Assembly: GCF_006540085.1 (NCBI RefSeq) | Contig: NZ_BJOG01000004.1 | Location: forward strand, 577,506 to 641,505 | From: Microbacterium oxydans | GTDB lineage: Bacteria; Actinomycetota; Actinomycetes; Actinomycetales; Microbacteriaceae | Reading direction: 5' to 3' | Length of the DNA stretch: 64,000 bases | Shown: piece after piece, positions 62,298 to 64,000 of the stretch | How positions within the stretch are numbered: position 1 is the first letter of the stretch | How the letters are laid out: each line of letters starts with the position of its first letter | The notes under the pieces: model-generated | Told to the model about the DNA's origin: nothing | The model's database searches: none | Seen by the model: only the letters and a program-made list of their open reading frames with translations | Program-made: the position numbers and the translations under genes

Positions 62298-62690
62298 CTA
62301 CGGGAGTCGATGGACGACGACGAGGATCGTCGCCGTGTAGAAGTAGTTCCCGGCCTCGTCACGGTCTTCCGCGGGGCCAGCGTTGAGCTCAGCCCGCACG
62401 ACGGGGGAACCGCTTCGTGGCGCGGACTCGATCGAGTACGCAGCGTCGGTGCAGAGCTCGAAAGCGTCGTCCTTGGCGGTGGCAGCGTTGTCGTGCGCCC
62501 AGCACTCGACGGTGACGAGGTACTGCCTCGACACGCTCGTCTCGAGCCGGGAGGGCGCGATGCTCAGCACCACCTGTCGTTTGAGCTTCTCGTCGCGCTC
62601 AGCGGACACCCGGTCTGCGGTGACCGCGCCGCGGACTCGTTCGATCGCCCATCGTCGGACGTTGGGCCATTTGCTGGCGAACTCGGCCAT
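62298..62690 (-). CDS. Tail terminator / completion protein
   Basis: 130 aa. The beta-sheet pattern RQYLVTVECWAHDNAATAKDDAFELCTDAAYSIES resembles siphovirus tail-terminator (gp17/gpU-like) proteins. Position between connector genes and the major tail protein fits that role. Confidence 0.68.
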   Translation of the reverse strand: MAEFASKWPNVRRWAIERVRGAVTADRVSAERDEKLKRQVVLSIAPSRLETSVSRQYLVTVECWAHDNAATAKDDAFELCTDAAYSIESAPRSGSPVVRAELNAGPAEDRDEAGNYFYTATILVVVHRLP

Positions 62691-62699
62691 GGACGACTC

Positions 62700-62996
62700 C
62701 TAGATCTGCACGCGAGCGAGCGCGGCCCGCAGGTCCTTCTTGCGGTCGCGCCGGCCCTTGGTCGACTCATCGACGATCCAGACAGACAGTCGCCCCGAAG
62801 GCCCATAGCCGCGGGTGACGTAGACGTTCTGATCCGGTCCCGCCGCGCGTTCGGCCGCCGATACGAGGGCGTCTTCAACCCCGGAACCGGTGGTGTCCAG
62901 GAGCAGGTTCTCGCGGATCGCTTTGTGGTTGTCCCTCGCGGCGCCTGGCTGCCCGCCGGGGCTCTGAAGCATCGGGAAGTGCACCTTGATGCGCAT
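62700..62996 (-). CDS. Head-tail joining protein (HK97 gp10-like)
   Basis: 98 aa from ATG 62996, which overlaps the preceding gene's stop as ATGA. IKVHFPMLQS...AERAAGPDQNVYVTRGYGPSGRLSVWIVDESTKGRRDRK is consistent with minor neck proteins of the HK97-gp10 type. Its tight coupling to the connectors supports this. Confidence 0.65.
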   Translation of the reverse strand: MRIKVHFPMLQSPGGQPGAARDNHKAIRENLLLDTTGSGVEDALVSAAERAAGPDQNVYVTRGYGPSGRLSVWIVDESTKGRRDRKKDLRAALARVQI

Positions 62997-63325
62997 CAGA
63001 TCGCCGCCTTGATCGCGAACTGTACCGCCCACGTTGACTGCCGGAGCCACGCGCCGACTTCACCGTCGATCGGGTACTCGACGCCGCGCACGCGGGCCCG
63101 GTCGTTGGAGGTGATGTCCGGCCGCGCGGGAAGATCCCGGGCGTAGACGGTGCCCCCGGTGATGACGGTGTTCTTGCCGACCTCCAGCGCCTCCGAAGGG
63201 TTCGAGGGTGCGAACTTGCCGGACAGAGTGAGGTGATCCGCCCAGTCCGTTCCTACCGGGTCGCCGTCGGGGTTGAAGACCTCGACGGCGCGCCGGATGA
63301 CGATGGGTTCGTATCGGGCCGTCAT
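62996..63325 (-). CDS. Head closure / stopper protein
   Basis: 109 aa starting MTARYEP. Beta-barrel pattern VEVFNPDGDPVGTDWADHLTLSGKFAPSNPSEALEVG...ARVRGVEYPIDGEVGAW suits gp16-like head-closure proteins. Overlaps its upstream gene (ATGA). Confidence 0.66.
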   Translation of the reverse strand: MTARYEPIVIRRAVEVFNPDGDPVGTDWADHLTLSGKFAPSNPSEALEVGKNTVITGGTVYARDLPARPDITSNDRARVRGVEYPIDGEVGAWLRQSTWAVQFAIKAAI

Positions 63326-63741
63326 GCCCGGAACCCTGACCGGACGGAGAACGAACGGAGCTTGTTCATGGGGGCTCCGGGAAGCCATGAGAGGTCGTTG
63401 TCAGAGAAGTAGAACTCGCTCGACGACAACGAGGAGTCGACGGTCTCAGACCCTGTGTCGGAGAAAGGACCGTCGGTGGTCGTGGTGGAGCGCTGCCGGA
63501 GTCCCTTCGGGTTCAGCAGCACGCGGCGGATCGACGCGACGACCGCGTTCCTCGCGGCCTCGGTCAGCAGCTCGTCGCCAGCGATGTACTGGTCGATGTC
63601 GATGCCGCGTTTGCGTCCGATCAGTCGGAGGTTGTTGGAAGCGATGACGAGCCAGGCTTCAACTCGGTCTTCTTCTGCGGTGGTGAGTTCCCCCCACACG
63701 GCGATGACATCATCAGCGGTGGCGAATGGTGTGAGCGCCAT
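63322..63741 (-). CDS. Head-tail connector / adaptor (gp6/gp15-like)
   Basis: 139 aa helical protein starting MALTPFATADDVIAVWGELTTAEEDRVEAWLVIASNNLRL, the pattern of head-completion adaptors. C-terminal half is Ser-rich with a LSWLPGAPMNKLRSFSVRSGFRA tail. Starts 18 nt from the stop of the EDES-repeat head protein. Confidence 0.72.
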   Translation of the reverse strand: MALTPFATADDVIAVWGELTTAEEDRVEAWLVIASNNLRLIGRKRGIDIDQYIAGDELLTEAARNAVVASIRRVLLNPKGLRQRSTTTTDGPFSDTGSETVDSSLSSSEFYFSDNDLSWLPGAPMNKLRSFSVRSGFRA

Positions 63742-63759
63742 GTGGAGGGTCCTCTCTGC

Positions 63760-64000
63760 TTACTCGACGGGGATGCCGGCCTCAGCCAGCGCGTCGCGGA
63801 TCTCGGATGCCTTCGCGTCCGTCTCGACCTCGAAACCCTTCGTGAGCGCGTACGCGGCCCACGCCTTGGCGGACGATCCCGGGCCCTTGACGGGAGGGAC
63901 GCCCACCTCGTCTTCGGACTCGTCTTCGGACTCGTCTTCGGACTCGTCTTCGGACTCGTCTTCGGACTCGTCTTCGGACTCGTCTTCGGACTCGTCTTCG
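63760..64000 (-). CDS. Phage head-region protein, C-terminal fragment with EDES repeats
   Basis: The gene runs off the right edge. The visible 79 codons end in AWAAYALTKGFEV...EIRDALAEAGIPVE, a HeH/LEM-like helical motif seen at the C termini of phage head proteins, preceded by Glu-Asp-Glu-Ser repeated at least seven times. Stop TAA at 63760. A structural role is inferred from its position upstream of the connectors. Confidence 0.7.
   Translation of the reverse strand, partial: EDESEDESEDESEDESEDESEDESEDESEDEVGVPPVKGPGSSAKAWAAYALTKGFEVETDAKASEIRDALAEAGIPVE
63910..64000 (-). repeat. 12-bp tandem repeat encoding EDES
   Basis: GTCTTCGGACTC repeats with no variation for 7.6 units to the window edge and presumably further. 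Encodes a strictly periodic acidic tract; slippage would change its length in 4-residue steps without a frameshift. Confidence 0.9.

Noticed and set aside
63910..64000. CRISPR-like array
   Set aside because: Units are contiguous 12-bp repeats without spacers and lie in a coding frame.

Overview
The window is a high-GC, gene-dense stretch of an actinobacterial chromosome, most likely Microbacterium or a close Microbacteriaceae relative. This is inferred from base composition, actinobacterial family proteins (DUF7882-, DUF6458- and DUF6993-type), the gene set, and the many starts that sit 6-7 nt behind a -10 box with no Shine-Dalgarno. It has two parts: host chromosome up to about 44.8 kb, and the left part of a siphovirus-type prophage from about 44.8 kb to the right edge.

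Host 0-8.8 kb: uppP, an M20 metallopeptidase, tRNA-Leu(GAG) with a strong bidirectional terminator, a ferritin-VIT metal transporter, a DEAD/DEAH helicase, an SGNH hydrolase, a TrmH-type RNA methyltransferase, a sirtuin and a histidine phosphatase. Host 8.8-19.6 kb: a branched-chain amino acid (leucine) catabolic block. It holds CitE-type lyase, MaoC hydratase, acyl-CoA dehydrogenase, biotin carboxylase/BCCP and carboxyltransferase under a divergent TetR gene, followed by a branched-chain ketoacid dehydrogenase E1alpha-E1beta-E2 operon under a divergent Lrp/AsnC gene. The gene set matches M. tuberculosis Rv2495c-Rv2506 in a different order. Both divergent intergenic regions carry clear palindromes.

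Host 19.6-44.7 kb: alpha/beta hydrolase, AraC regulator, a DUF7882-type gene preceded by a 13-codon leader ORF, flavohemoprotein with a divergent Cys-rich regulator, tRNA-Met, gamma carbonic anhydrase and Dps, an amidohydrolase/PaiB pair, Fpg/Nei glycosylase, RpiB, ferrochelatase, aminopeptidase N, an MscS-truncated haemoglobin-FAD dehydrogenase operon, a serine hydrolase, two thioesterases, EttA, a lipoprotein, an SSB, tRNA-Arg, oligoribonuclease and tRNA-His.

Prophage 44.8-64 kb: a tyrosine integrase lies next to tRNA-His(GTG), the probable attachment gene. Apart from int, two small genes near the att site, a tiny leaderless ORF and one lipoprotein, everything is on the minus strand and is transcribed from right to left. 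From upstream to downstream these are a head protein with an acidic EDES repeat, connectors, tail terminator, major tail protein, tail chaperones with a CCCAAAA -1 frameshift, tape measure, distal/minor tail proteins, beta-helix tail proteins, an O-antigen-ligase-like membrane protein, M15 endolysin, holin-like proteins, and a tail protein with a glycerophosphodiesterase domain. Terminase, capsid, repressor and attR must lie beyond base 64000.

The most unusual content is the prophage accessory material: the polymerase/ligase-like membrane protein, the opposite-strand lipoprotein, the GDPD tail protein with 20-residue repeats, and a micro-ORF whose promoter has a palindrome built into its spacer.
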